Source: Arcticibacter svalbardensis MN12-7 | Lineage (GTDB): Bacteria; Bacteroidota; Bacteroidia; Sphingobacteriales; Sphingobacteriaceae | NCBI RefSeq assembly: GCF_000403135.1 | Contig: NZ_AQPN01000085.1 | Coordinates: 1 to 64,000, forward strand | DNA: 64,000 bases | Reading direction: 5' to 3' | Shown: in pieces, positions 51,024-59,601 of the stretch | How the letters are laid out: each line of letters starts with the position of its first letter | Numbering within the stretch: position 1 is the first letter of the stretch | Position numbers and translations under genes: made by a program | The notes under the pieces: generated by a model | Databases searched by the model: none | What the model was told of the DNA's origin: nothing | Seen by the model: only the letters and a program-made list of their open reading frames with translations

Positions 51024-52427
51024 ATGGAAGAAGATTTTGAATTTGAATTCTCTGAGGATCCTAAGTTTTCAGTAGAGCGATATGAAGAGATGATTAGGAA
51101 TGAAGATCAGCTTTTTTTCGACTCTAGGGCATTTGAAAGCATCATTGATTATTACATTTCGCACAATGACCCGGTTAAAGCCTTACAGGTTGTTGAATTT
51201 GCTATAAACCAACATCCCTTTGCTTCCGCTTTTTTTCTTAAGCAGTGTCAACTGTTTATGGCAACAAATGAGCCGGAAAGGGCATTTGCATCTCTAGTTA
51301 AAGCAGAAACATTAGAGCCATCGGATCCGGATATTTACCTTTTAAGAGGGAATATCTACGAATCGCTGGAAAGACATCATGAGGCACTAGAAAATTACTT
51401 TAAAGCCTGTTCCTTAGCAGAAAGCACGGATGAGATATTGCTTCAGATTGCATTGGTTTATCAAAACCTGAACGATTATGAAAGCGCTATCATCAACCTT
51501 CGTCTTGCTCTGGAAGAAAACATGGAAAATCAGGATGCGCTATATGAGCTGGCATTCTGCTATGATGTAACGAACAGACAGGATGAGTGCATTGATTTCT
51601 ACATGCAATATATAGACAAAGAGCCTTACTCCTATCCGGCCTGGTATAATCTCGGAAATGCTTATCATAAAATGGATTTATATGAAAAAGCAGTAGATGC
51701 CTATGATTATGCGATCCTGATTAAGGAAGATTTCTCCTCTGCCTACTATAATAAGGGCAACTCGCTGATCCATATGGATAAATTTGAGGAAGCGATTGAA
51801 ACTTTAAAGCTCTCACTAGGCTATGAACCACCTAATGCGGACACATTCTGTTCTTTAGGTGAGTGTTATGAAAAGCTGGAGCAAATGGAGAAAGCGAGAT
51901 CTTACTACAAAAAAGCGGTAAAGATCAATCCTGAACTGGGTGACGCCTGGTATGGAATTGGTGTGACGCTTGATTCGGAGGGACGGATCTTTGAATCGCT
52001 GCATTATTTCAAAAAAGCACGTGATTCGGATGAGTCGTTCCCAGATTACTGGTTTGGAATTGCAGATGCCAACTATAAACTTGGTAATTTGGCCGCCTCA
52101 CAAAAGGCTTATCAGAAAGTAGTGGAGCTGAATCCTTTGGATACAGATGCATGGCTTGACTTTTCATCGGTTCTTTATGAATCGAATGAGCTGGAAAAGG
52201 CTACTGAAACAATTCAGGAAGGAATTAAGAATAATCCGGATACGGCAGAGTTATATTACCGCATGGTTGCTTACATTATGGCAACAGGGAAATTTAATGA
52301 AGCCATTGAGACTTTGGAGATTGCGCTTAAAATTGACCCAACAAAACATGAGATCTTATTTGAGTATTTACCGCAGCTGCAATCAAATAAAGCGATCATT
52401 GAAGTGATAAATAAATATTTAATCTAA
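51024..52427 (+). CDS. Tetratricopeptide repeat protein
   Basis: A 467-residue protein made almost fully of TPR units (about eleven, residues 45-455), with consensus features such as YPAWYNLGNAYHKMDLYEKAVDAYDYAI and SAYYNKGNSLIHMDKFEEAIETLKLSL. The N-terminus is very acidic (MEEDFEFEFSEDPK) and there is no signal peptide, so it is a cytoplasmic scaffold. Partners unknown. It has its own intrinsic terminator. Confidence 0.93.
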   Translation: MEEDFEFEFSEDPKFSVERYEEMIRNEDQLFFDSRAFESIIDYYISHNDPVKALQVVEFAINQHPFASAFFLKQCQLFMATNEPERAFASLVKAETLEPSDPDIYLLRGNIYESLERHHEALENYFKACSLAESTDEILLQIALVYQNLNDYESAIINLRLALEENMENQDALYELAFCYDVTNRQDECIDFYMQYIDKEPYSYPAWYNLGNAYHKMDLYEKAVDAYDYAILIKEDFSSAYYNKGNSLIHMDKFEEAIETLKLSLGYEPPNADTFCSLGECYEKLEQMEKARSYYKKAVKINPELGDAWYGIGVTLDSEGRIFESLHYFKKARDSDESFPDYWFGIADANYKLGNLAASQKAYQKVVELNPLDTDAWLDFSSVLYESNELEKATETIQEGIKNNPDTAELYYRMVAYIMATGKFNEAIETLEIALKIDPTKHEILFEYLPQLQSNKAIIEVINKYLI

Positions 52428-52449
52428 TCACCATTCACCAGAATAGTAG

Positions 52450-52491
52450 AAAAATCCAATACCTTTTAAGCTGAGTATTGGATTTTTTTTT
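52450..52491 (+). terminator. Intrinsic terminator after the TPR gene
   Basis: AAAAATCCAATAC (52450-52462) pairs with GTATTGGATTTTT (52475-52487), followed by more T residues to 52491. Confidence 0.9.
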
Positions 52492-52506
52492 GAGATTTGT
52501 AAACGT

Positions 52507-53274
52507 ATGTTAAATTATATTCTAAAAAATGTTCCTGTCCGCACTGAAAAACCCCGCGATCATGGTCTTACCATGGTTATGGATAAAGGTTTAAGCGTTC
52601 GGGAAATAGAAGACTTACTTGAAGTAGCTGGTCCACATATAGACATTGTTAAATTAGGATGGACAACCTCCTATGTAACACCCAACCTAAGCAGAAAATT
52701 AAAAGTATATCAGGATGCCGGCATTCCGGTATATTTTGGTGGAACTCTTTTTGAAGCTTTTATCATCCGCAATCAATTTGACGATTACCGTCGCATATTA
52801 GATAAATATGGGATGAAACACGCGGAAGTTTCTGATGGCTCTATTGATATTCCTCATGAAGAGAAATGTGAGTACATCCGCAAGCTTAGCGAGCAGGTTA
52901 CTGTAATTTCGGAAGTAGGATCTAAAGATGCTCAAAAAATATTTGCGCCATACAAATGGATCAAATTAATGAAGGCAGAACTGGATGCAGGCTCATGGAA
53001 ACTCATTGCCGAATCTCGTGAAGGGGGCAATGTAGGCATCTATCGTGAATCCGGAGAAGTTAGAGAAGGCCTGATTGATGAAATTTTAACTGAAATCCCG
53101 AAGGATAAAATAATTTGGGAAGCGCCACAAAAAGATCAGCAGGTTTGGTTTATCAAGCTTGTTGGAACGAATGTGAACCTGGGTAATATTGCACCAGCAG
53201 AAGTTATTCCCTTGGAAACCATCAGACTGGGACTAAGAGGCGATACCTTTAATCACTTCATTAATTCTTTATAA
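52507..53274 (+). CDS. comA: Phosphosulfolactate synthase-like protein (ComA family)
   Basis: A 255-residue TIM-barrel protein of the ComA family, which in methanogens and Bacillus (YitC) adds sulfite to phosphoenolpyruvate to form phosphosulfolactate. Typical blocks are PRDHGLTMVMDKGLS (about 18-32), DIVKLGWTTSYV (about 50-61), GIPVYFGGTLFEAF (about 77-90) and EVSDGSIDIP...VISEVGSK. In Bacteroidota its product may feed sulfonate or sulfonolipid metabolism, but nothing here proves this. Next to aroE by 23 nt. Confidence 0.85.
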   Translation: MLNYILKNVPVRTEKPRDHGLTMVMDKGLSVREIEDLLEVAGPHIDIVKLGWTTSYVTPNLSRKLKVYQDAGIPVYFGGTLFEAFIIRNQFDDYRRILDKYGMKHAEVSDGSIDIPHEEKCEYIRKLSEQVTVISEVGSKDAQKIFAPYKWIKLMKAELDAGSWKLIAESREGGNVGIYRESGEVREGLIDEILTEIPKDKIIWEAPQKDQQVWFIKLVGTNVNLGNIAPAEVIPLETIRLGLRGDTFNHFINSL

Positions 53275-53297
53275 CATTCCATAGCGGGGCAATAATC

Positions 53298-54080
53298 ATG
53301 AAAAGATTTGGGTTAATAGGTTATCCCTTAAGTCATTCTTTCTCTAAAAATTACTTTACAAAAAAGTTTGAGGACGAAAAGCTTGCTGACTGCGTTTATG
53401 AACTGTATCCAATAGATAACTTAAGTGACTTTGAGGCACTTATCAATTCTACTCCAGATTTGAGCGGATTAAACGTAACGATCCCTTATAAAATAGGGGT
53501 TATGTTTTATCTGGATAAGATTGATCCGGTAGCCAAAGCAATTGATGCGGTAAACTGCATTAAGGTTGTAAAGAGTAATTCGTTGGAATCCATTTTTTCT
53601 GGTGAACTTGCCTCTACAAAGATGCGGCTTGAAGGATACAATACGGATAACTATGGCTTTGAGATTTCTCTAAAGCCTTTGTTGAAAAAACACCATACTA
53701 AAGCTTTGGTTTTAGGAAGTGGTGGCGCCTCAAGAGCCGTTACTTATGTGCTGAATAAGTTGAATATCAGCTTTAAGGTCGTATCGAGAAAAAAGTCAAG
53801 GAAACAGATGTTATATACGGATATCACTCCGGCACTGCTTTCAGAATATACTGTAATTATTAATGCCACACCTCTGGGTATGCTACCTGCGATAAATGAA
53901 TGTCCGGATATCCCCTATGAACATCTGACAAAAAAGCATTTATTGTATGATCTCATCTATAATCCTGTAGAAACTGTATTTTTAAAAAGAGGCAGAGAAA
54001 TGGGGGCAACGATTAAAAATGGCGATGAGATGTTACATCTTCAGGCAGAAAGATCATGGGAAATTTGGAATAGTAAATGA
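53298..54080 (+). CDS. aroE: Shikimate dehydrogenase
   Basis: A 260-residue NADPH-dependent enzyme of aromatic amino acid synthesis reducing 3-dehydroshikimate. Substrate site: GYPLSHSFSKNYF (about 8-20), NVTIPYK with the catalytic Lys (about 61-67), GYNTDNYGF (about 115-123); cofactor loop LGSGGASRAV (about 139-148). An insertion of some 20 residues precedes GYNTD. It overlaps gldD by 4 nt. Confidence 0.95.
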   Translation: MKRFGLIGYPLSHSFSKNYFTKKFEDEKLADCVYELYPIDNLSDFEALINSTPDLSGLNVTIPYKIGVMFYLDKIDPVAKAIDAVNCIKVVKSNSLESIFSGELASTKMRLEGYNTDNYGFEISLKPLLKKHHTKALVLGSGGASRAVTYVLNKLNISFKVVSRKKSRKQMLYTDITPALLSEYTVIINATPLGMLPAINECPDIPYEHLTKKHLLYDLIYNPVETVFLKRGREMGATIKNGDEMLHLQAERSWEIWNSK

Positions 54081-54655
54081 GGGTTGGCATTATGTATACC
54101 TCCTTTGTCATCCTACTGCTCTTCAGTTCTTGCGGAGGTGACTATGCGCCTAAACCTCGTGGTTTTTTTCGAATTACCTTTCCTGAAAAAAGCTACAGAA
54201 CGTATAACGGAACTTGTCCGTATTCCTTTCAATATCCCGTATATGCCTCAATAGGGCCTGATAGCACGGCGCTGGCAGAACCTTGTTGGCAAAATATCAA
54301 CTTTCCTCAATTTAACGCGACCCTTCATCTGAGCTATCATGATATAGATTCGAAGAAAACATTTAATGCGCTGACAGAAGATGCACGGACGTTTGCCTTT
54401 AAGCATACGTCGAAAGCGACTTCTATAGATGAGGGAAGAATTGCAGACCCTAAAAGGCGCCTGTATGGCATTTATTATACCATTGAGGGCAATACAGCAT
54501 CCTCTGTTCAGTTTTATCTTACTGATAGCAGCAAGCATTATTTAAGAGCTGCTTTATATTTCAATGAGGAACCCAGAGCGGATTCCATTCAACCGGTGCT
54601 CAGGTTCATTAAAAAGGATATTGATGTCATGATTAAAACCTTTCATTGGAATTAA
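54077..54655 (+). CDS. gldD: Gliding motility / T9SS lipoprotein GldD
   Basis: A 192-residue lipoprotein with Cys19 after LFSS and the GldD hallmark YAPKPRGFFRITFPEKSY (about 23-40), followed by SFQYPVYASI. GldD is needed for gliding and for type IX secretion in Flavobacterium, but its mechanism is unknown. The gene overlaps aroE by 4 nt; a second Met at residue 6 is another possible start. Sphingobacteria often keep T9SS genes without visible gliding. Confidence 0.92.
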   Translation: MRVGIMYTSFVILLLFSSCGGDYAPKPRGFFRITFPEKSYRTYNGTCPYSFQYPVYASIGPDSTALAEPCWQNINFPQFNATLHLSYHDIDSKKTFNALTEDARTFAFKHTSKATSIDEGRIADPKRRLYGIYYTIEGNTASSVQFYLTDSSKHYLRAALYFNEEPRADSIQPVLRFIKKDIDVMIKTFHWN

Positions 54656-54693
54656 TTGATGAATAAGCCATTTTTTAAGTTCAAATTTGAAGT

Positions 54694-55332
54694 ATGATAC
54701 AGGTCAAGTCTTTTGTATGTAATCCGTTTCAGGAAAACACCTATATTTTATATGATGAATCAGGGGAATGTGTAGTTATTGATCCAGGAATGTATACTGG
54801 GAATGAGCAAGATGAGGTGGTTCATTTCATCAGGACACAAGGACTAAAACCAGTGTTACTGCTGAATACACATTGCCATATTGACCATGTGCTGGGCAAC
54901 AAATTCATTTTTGACAGCTATGGTTTGCTCCCGCGCTTTAATGAAGGCGAGTTACCGGTTCTTACTTCGGTGTCGGCTTATGCTGCGCCTATGGGCATTC
55001 AATATGAGGTATCGCCATTACCAGAAACTTATCTCGGGGAAAGCGGAACGATTACTTTTGGAAACAGCACGCTTGAAATTCTATTTGCTCCCGGCCATTC
55101 GCCTGCGCATGTATGCTTTTATGATAAAGAGGACGACTTCCTGATTGGGGGAGATGTTTTATTCTATAAAAGTATTGGCCGCACGGATGTGATAGGAGGA
55201 AATTACGATCAGCTAATCCAGAGCATTACACAAACACTTTTTAAGCTGCCTGATAGTTGTATGGTTTATCCCGGACATGGTCCTGCAACCACAATAGGGT
55301 TTGAAAAATTGCATAATCCTTTTTTAAACTGA
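54694..55332 (+). CDS. MBL-fold metallohydrolase (glyoxalase II-like)
   Basis: A 212-residue metallo-beta-lactamase-fold enzyme with the HxHxDH motif in NTHCHIDHVLGN (about 56-67), a further His in APGHSPAHV (about 131-139), an Asp in IGGDVLF and His in YPGHGPAT near the end, all metal ligands. Members hydrolyse thioesters such as hydroxyacylglutathione. The real substrate is uncertain. It is 12 nt before the permease gene. Confidence 0.9.
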   Translation: MIQVKSFVCNPFQENTYILYDESGECVVIDPGMYTGNEQDEVVHFIRTQGLKPVLLLNTHCHIDHVLGNKFIFDSYGLLPRFNEGELPVLTSVSAYAAPMGIQYEVSPLPETYLGESGTITFGNSTLEILFAPGHSPAHVCFYDKEDDFLIGGDVLFYKSIGRTDVIGGNYDQLIQSITQTLFKLPDSCMVYPGHGPATTIGFEKLHNPFLN

Positions 55333-55344
55333 CTTTAGCATTGT

Positions 55345-56571
55345 ATGAATACGCCCTATTTTATAGCTAAACGATACCTCTTTTCCAAGAAGTCAGTCCA
55401 TGCGATTAACTTTATTTCAGGGATCTCTATGCTGGGTGTATTTGTAGGAAGTGCCGCTTTAATTATTATTCTATCGGTATTTAATGGGTTTGAAAACATG
55501 GTGTTATCCATGTATAATACCTTTACACCGGAAATTAAGATAGAACCAGCAGAAGGTAAGAGCTTTAACCCGCATAAAGCCGTTTTTACCACGCTTAAAA
55601 ATGATCCCAGGATTATCAACTATACGGAGGTTTTACAGGAAAAAGCGTTGTTACGATACGGAAAAAGACAGCATATTGCCACTGTTAAAGGTGTAAGTGC
55701 CGATTTTTTGAAAAGGAAACAATTGGACAGCACGCTAACAGATGGAGCGTTTACCCTGCAGAAGGATGGCATTAATTATGCCGTTGTTGGGTCTTTGGTA
55801 CAATTGTATCTGTCGGTTAATATTCATGATGATTTCCAGAGGCTGGACATTTACACGCCAAGGAAAGGTGCTGTTAATGCTATCAATCCGGCAGATGAAT
55901 TTACAGTAAAGTCCATACACCCTATGGGTGTGTTTCAGATTCAGCAGCAATTTGACGAAACGGTATTGGTTTCATTGGAATTTGCAAGGCAACTGCTGGA
56001 GGAAAAAGATAATATTTCAAGCATTGAGATTTATTTGAAAACGGATGTATCTGCTGAGGCTTTTCAAAAAGAGATCGCAAAGGCGCTGGGAAGTCAGTAT
56101 GTAGTGAAAAACCGCATTCAACAGAATGAACTGCTCTATAAGATACTCAATTCGGAAAAGTGGGCCATATTTGTGATCCTGACCTTTGTGCTGATCATTG
56201 CGGTGTTTAATATTGTAGGATCTTTAACCATGCTGGTTATTGATAAGAAAAAGGATATTGTGATTTTAAATAGCATTGGAGCAGGCACTTCCCTGATTCA
56301 GAAGATCTTTTTCTTTGAAGGAATGATGATTTCACTAATCGGATGCATCTCAGGAATGGCGGCAGGACTTGCTTTCTGCCTTGCGCAACAACACTTCGGA
56401 TTTATTAAAATGTCTGAAGAAAGTTTTATCACCGATGCCTATCCCATAGGCTTGAATGTGAGTGATTTTGTTCTGGTATTCCTAACCGTAACAACGATCT
56501 CTATTATTACCTCCGGCATTTCATCCAGGCTAAGCATCAAGACACTCAGCCAGATGAAAGAGCAGTTATAG
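55345..56571 (+). CDS. FtsX-like permease / LolCE-type ABC permease
   Basis: A 408-residue inner-membrane protein with one N-terminal span (about 24-46), a large periplasmic MacB-like domain (about 50-265) and three C-terminal spans (about 272-296, 325-350 and 372-395), the LolC/LolE fold. It probably extracts lipoproteins for transport to the outer membrane. The LolD ATPase is not adjacent; the orphan ATPase at 47355 is a possible but unproven partner. Length is usual for the family. Confidence 0.9.
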   Translation: MNTPYFIAKRYLFSKKSVHAINFISGISMLGVFVGSAALIIILSVFNGFENMVLSMYNTFTPEIKIEPAEGKSFNPHKAVFTTLKNDPRIINYTEVLQEKALLRYGKRQHIATVKGVSADFLKRKQLDSTLTDGAFTLQKDGINYAVVGSLVQLYLSVNIHDDFQRLDIYTPRKGAVNAINPADEFTVKSIHPMGVFQIQQQFDETVLVSLEFARQLLEEKDNISSIEIYLKTDVSAEAFQKEIAKALGSQYVVKNRIQQNELLYKILNSEKWAIFVILTFVLIIAVFNIVGSLTMLVIDKKKDIVILNSIGAGTSLIQKIFFFEGMMISLIGCISGMAAGLAFCLAQQHFGFIKMSEESFITDAYPIGLNVSDFVLVFLTVTTISIITSGISSRLSIKTLSQMKEQL

Positions 56572-56617
56572 ATTTCTCCATCAATACCTCCCGGCATTTT
56601 ATCAACGCTAATAATGC
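56496..56617 (+). repeat. Imperfect duplication near the permease gene end
   Basis: The coding stretch near 56505-56535 (ACCTCCGGCATTTCATCC) resembles the noncoding stretch near 56586-56605 (ACCTCCCGGCATTTTATC), roughly 75 nt apart, with the stop codon between. Similarity is partial, so this is a tentative diverged copy. Confidence 0.3.
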
Positions 56618-56618
56618 C
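56593..56618. terminator. Weak hairpin between convergent permease and hldD genes
   Basis: GGCATT (56593-56598) pairs with AATGCC (56613-56618) with flanking CC/GG pairing across a mismatch. A short stem without a proper T-tract. Confidence 0.35.
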
Positions 56619-56631
56619 TGGTAAAGTGGCT

Positions 56632-57597
56632 TTAAAAGTATTTTCCGGAAACTAAATAATTCTGTACATAATCAGAAACACCTTCTTCGAGGGTGTGAAA
56701 TGGGTTGTTATACCCTATAGCAAGCAATTTATGCATAGGCGCTTCGGTAAAGTACTGGTATTTATCGCGAATATCCTCAGGCGTAGGGATAAAGCTGATC
56801 TCAGGTTCCTTGTTTAAAGCTTTAAATGTATTGGTTGCCAGGTCAAGGAAAGTCCGCGCTTTTCCGGTTCCCAGGTTATAAATGCCTGAATCTTTCCTGT
56901 GGTGCATGAAGAAATAAAGTACATTGATCACATCTTTCACATAAACGAAATCTCTCATCTGTTCCCCATCTTTAAATTTAGGGTTATGCGACTGGAATAA
57001 TTTCATTTCACCAGTTGCCTTAATTTGATTGAAAGTATGCAGGATGACAGAGGCCATACGACCCTTATGGTATTCATTAGGGCCATACACGTTGAAGAAC
57101 TTCATACCTGCCCAGAAATAGGGAGCACGCGGTTGTTTTAACGCCCATATATCAAAATAGTTCTTTGATTCGCCATAAGGATTTAATGGTTTAAGGGTGT
57201 CGAGTGTGCGTTCATCATCTTCGTAACCCTGTTCTCCCAGTCCATACGTTGCAGCCGAAGAAGCATACACTAAAGGCAGGCCGAACTCTACACAGGCATT
57301 CCATACTTCTTTGGAGTATTCCAGATTGAGTTCATTTAAAAGAGCGTAATCAAATTCGGTGGTATCGGTACGGGCACCCAGATGGAAAATAAACTGGGTA
57401 TGTATATGGTTTGCACGAATCCACTGAATGAAATCTTTACGGTCAACCTGATGCGAAAACCGTTTGCCTTCAAAGTTTTTATTTTGCTCAGCGCTGGAAA
57501 AATCATCTACTAATACCAGGTCATAAAAACCTTCATCGTTCAATTTTTGAACGAGGCAACTACTAATAAATCCTGCTGCACCTGTAATAACGATCAT
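56632..57597 (-). CDS. hldD: ADP-glyceromanno-heptose 6-epimerase
   Basis: A 321-residue extended SDR enzyme that converts ADP-D-glycero- to ADP-L-glycero-D-manno-heptose for the LPS core. The family-specific NVYGPNEYHKGRMASV block (about 167-182) and the S-Y-K triad (SSAATYG, then YGESK) are present. The cofactor loop is TGAAGFISS, with Ser in place of the third Gly of GxxGxxG, an unusual change. It lies 16 nt downstream of mqnD. Confidence 0.92.
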   Translation of the reverse strand: MIVITGAAGFISSCLVQKLNDEGFYDLVLVDDFSSAEQNKNFEGKRFSHQVDRKDFIQWIRANHIHTQFIFHLGARTDTTEFDYALLNELNLEYSKEVWNACVEFGLPLVYASSAATYGLGEQGYEDDERTLDTLKPLNPYGESKNYFDIWALKQPRAPYFWAGMKFFNVYGPNEYHKGRMASVILHTFNQIKATGEMKLFQSHNPKFKDGEQMRDFVYVKDVINVLYFFMHHRKDSGIYNLGTGKARTFLDLATNTFKALNKEPEISFIPTPEDIRDKYQYFTEAPMHKLLAIGYNNPFHTLEEGVSDYVQNYLVSGKYF

Positions 57598-57613
57598 AAT
57601 TTATGAAAGGGGT

Positions 57614-58450
57614 TTAAATAAGAAACAAGTGTTCTTTTACTTCTGGAATAACACCTGCACTGACCGCTTTAGAAAACAATAATTCTATAGCACTCCGGCC
57701 CTCTGCGCCCAAATCTACAGAATATTTATTTACGTACAGTTCAATATGCTTATACATCACCTCGTCTTCCATGGCTTGAGCATGACTGCGTATAAATTCT
57801 ATTCCCGACTTTGGGTTGGCAAAAGCGTACTCTACACTTTTACGGAGCACCCGGTTTATTTTATGTTTGGTGTCCTGATCCAGACTTCGTTTGGCAACTA
57901 TCCCTCCTAACGGGATAGCACAGCCTGTTTTTTCTTCCCAGAAAGCACCGAGGTCAATTACTTTATGCAGACCCTTCTGTTCATAAGTAAAGCGGTTTTC
58001 GTGAATGATCAGTCCCAGGTCTACTTTACCGGAGAGCACTGCATCTTCGATATCGGAAAAGAGGTACTCCACTTTATTCTTCACTTCGGGAAAAGCCAGA
58101 CTAAAAAGGAAGTTTGCAGTAGTAAATTTACCAGGGATGGCGACTGTTTTATCGGTATAAACTGTTTTTGGATCCGTAACCGGGTATTTGGAAATAACAA
58201 GCGGTCCAACGCCATAACCAAGGGCACTACCAGAATTGAGCAAAACGTAGTTCTGCACGCAGTAGGCATAGGCATGGAAACTGAGTTTAGTGATATCAAG
58301 ATCCTGACGAAAGGCTTTTTGATTCAATGTTTCCACATCATCGTAAAAGATCTCAAAATCAAGACCTTCAGTATCTATTTTATGATGGATCAATGCATCG
58401 AAAATGAAAGTATCATTTGGGCAAGGAGAAAAACCTAATTTAAGCTTCAT
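57614..58450 (-). CDS. mqnD: 1,4-dihydroxy-6-naphthoate synthase (futalosine pathway)
   Basis: A 278-residue periplasmic-binding-fold enzyme that turns cyclic dehypoxanthine futalosine into 1,4-dihydroxy-6-naphthoate for menaquinone. Hallmarks: GFSPCPNDTFIFDALIH at the start (6-22), TKLSFHAYAY (about 54-63), GLIIHENRFTYEQKGL (about 156-171) with the active His. It overlaps mqnB by 11 nt, so both are coexpressed. Confidence 0.95.
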   Translation of the reverse strand: MKLKLGFSPCPNDTFIFDALIHHKIDTEGLDFEIFYDDVETLNQKAFRQDLDITKLSFHAYAYCVQNYVLLNSGSALGYGVGPLVISKYPVTDPKTVYTDKTVAIPGKFTTANFLFSLAFPEVKNKVEYLFSDIEDAVLSGKVDLGLIIHENRFTYEQKGLHKVIDLGAFWEEKTGCAIPLGGIVAKRSLDQDTKHKINRVLRKSVEYAFANPKSGIEFIRSHAQAMEDEVMYKHIELYVNKYSVDLGAEGRSAIELLFSKAVSAGVIPEVKEHLFLI

Positions 58451-59090
58451 ATAATGTTTGATATAGTAGAATTAACTGCTGATTAAGCATTTGAATAGCA
58501 AGAGGAATATCCCATTTCGCGGTATCCCGGCGTTCCACATAATTGGAAACCGACCTTATCTGGATACTGGGAATTTGTAGTTTATTGCAAGAGTAGAAGA
58601 AAGCGGCTCCTTCCATGGATTCCACATCGGGTTGTAATTGCTGAATAATAGTGGCAATTTCTTGTTCGCTGCCATGTACCGTGTTTACTGTAATGCCTTT
58701 GGCCTTTATCAAAGTAGAGGTAAGCACATTTAAAACCTGGTAGGGAATGGGGTTAGCTATTCTTGTTCCAAAACCCAATTGATCAATGGAGATAAATGAC
58801 GATCCATCGGCAGCACCGAGTTCTGAAAAACAATCTTCTTTTACCTGTACAATTTCACCCAGTTTAAGGTTGCTGTTGAAACTTCCGGCTATTCCGGCAT
58901 TGACAGCAAAATCAAAAGATTGTGTGGAAAGGATTTGTCCCATTGCAAAGGCTGTAGCCACCATTCCTACTCCTGTGATCAGAATAAAAACCTGATTAGT
59001 ACCGATATGATTAATTCCCTGTTGTAAATTAAAGCGCAAAAGGAATGGTGCAATCTCAAATTCGGTAGCTGAGACAATCAATGATTTCAT
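58440..59090 (-). CDS. mqnB: Futalosine hydrolase
   Basis: A 216-residue nucleoside phosphorylase-fold enzyme that removes hypoxanthine from futalosine, upstream of MqnC and MqnD. Visible are TGVGMVATAFAMG (about 39-51), NAGIAGSFN (about 64-72) and the SMEGAAFFYSC block (about 157-167) with purine-binding Glu. Its stop lies inside mqnD. MqnA, MqnC and the later menaquinone genes are outside the window. Confidence 0.93.
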   Translation of the reverse strand: MKSLIVSATEFEIAPFLLRFNLQQGINHIGTNQVFILITGVGMVATAFAMGQILSTQSFDFAVNAGIAGSFNSNLKLGEIVQVKEDCFSELGAADGSSFISIDQLGFGTRIANPIPYQVLNVLTSTLIKAKGITVNTVHGSEQEIATIIQQLQPDVESMEGAAFFYSCNKLQIPSIQIRSVSNYVERRDTAKWDIPLAIQMLNQQLILLYQTLYEA

Positions 59091-59094
59091 TGGA

Positions 59095-59155
59095 CGAATA
59101 TACAGAAAGCTGAAGGCTGCATAATCATTTAAGACATCAGTTTTAAGTATATTCG
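59095..59155. promoter_or_regulatory. Divergent mqnB / PTPS promoter region
   Basis: TATATTCG, one mismatch from TAnnTTTG, occurs on the minus strand at 59095-59102 facing mqnB and on the plus strand at 59148-59155 facing the PTPS gene. The gap to mqnB is only 4 nt. Confidence 0.35.
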
Positions 59156-59172
59156 CACTTTATTAAAATTAA

Positions 59173-59598
59173 ATGATATATATCACCCGAAGAGAACAGT
59201 TCAATGCGGCCCATAAATTATTCCGGGAAGAATGGAGCGATGAGAAAAACCTGGAAGTTTTCGGTAAATGTGCAAATCCCAATTGGCACGGCCATAATTA
59301 CGAGTTGTTTGTCACCGTAAAAGGAGCTGTTGCCCCCGAAACAGGCTATGTAATTGATTTAAAAGTACTGAAAGATATTATCAAGAGTCATGTAACGGAT
59401 AAACTGGATCATAAGAATGTGAATCTGGATGTAGATTTCATGCAGGGGAAAATGGCTTCCACTGAAGTAATATGTGTCGAGATCTTCAATCAGTTACAGC
59501 CTCACATTGAGGCAAAAGGCGTTTTTCTACATAAAGTTAAGCTTGTAGAAACAGAAAACAACTATGTAGAATACTATGGCCACCAGCCAATATCTTAA
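59173..59598 (+). CDS. 6-pyruvoyl-tetrahydropterin synthase family protein
   Basis: A 141-residue PTPS/QueD-family enzyme with zinc ligands H17 in AAHKL and the HGH of CANPNWHGHNY. The spacing C-X5-HGH is that of PTPS-II members, which make 6-pyruvoyltetrahydropterin for tetrahydrobiopterin, whereas QueD has C-X3-HGH. The next gene is folE (GTP cyclohydrolase I), which gives the substrate dihydroneopterin triphosphate, so a biopterin-type pathway is likely; sepiapterin reductase is not in view. Confidence 0.85.
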   Translation: MIYITRREQFNAAHKLFREEWSDEKNLEVFGKCANPNWHGHNYELFVTVKGAVAPETGYVIDLKVLKDIIKSHVTDKLDHKNVNLDVDFMQGKMASTEVICVEIFNQLQPHIEAKGVFLHKVKLVETENNYVEYYGHQPIS

Positions 59599-59601
59599 GA
59601 A

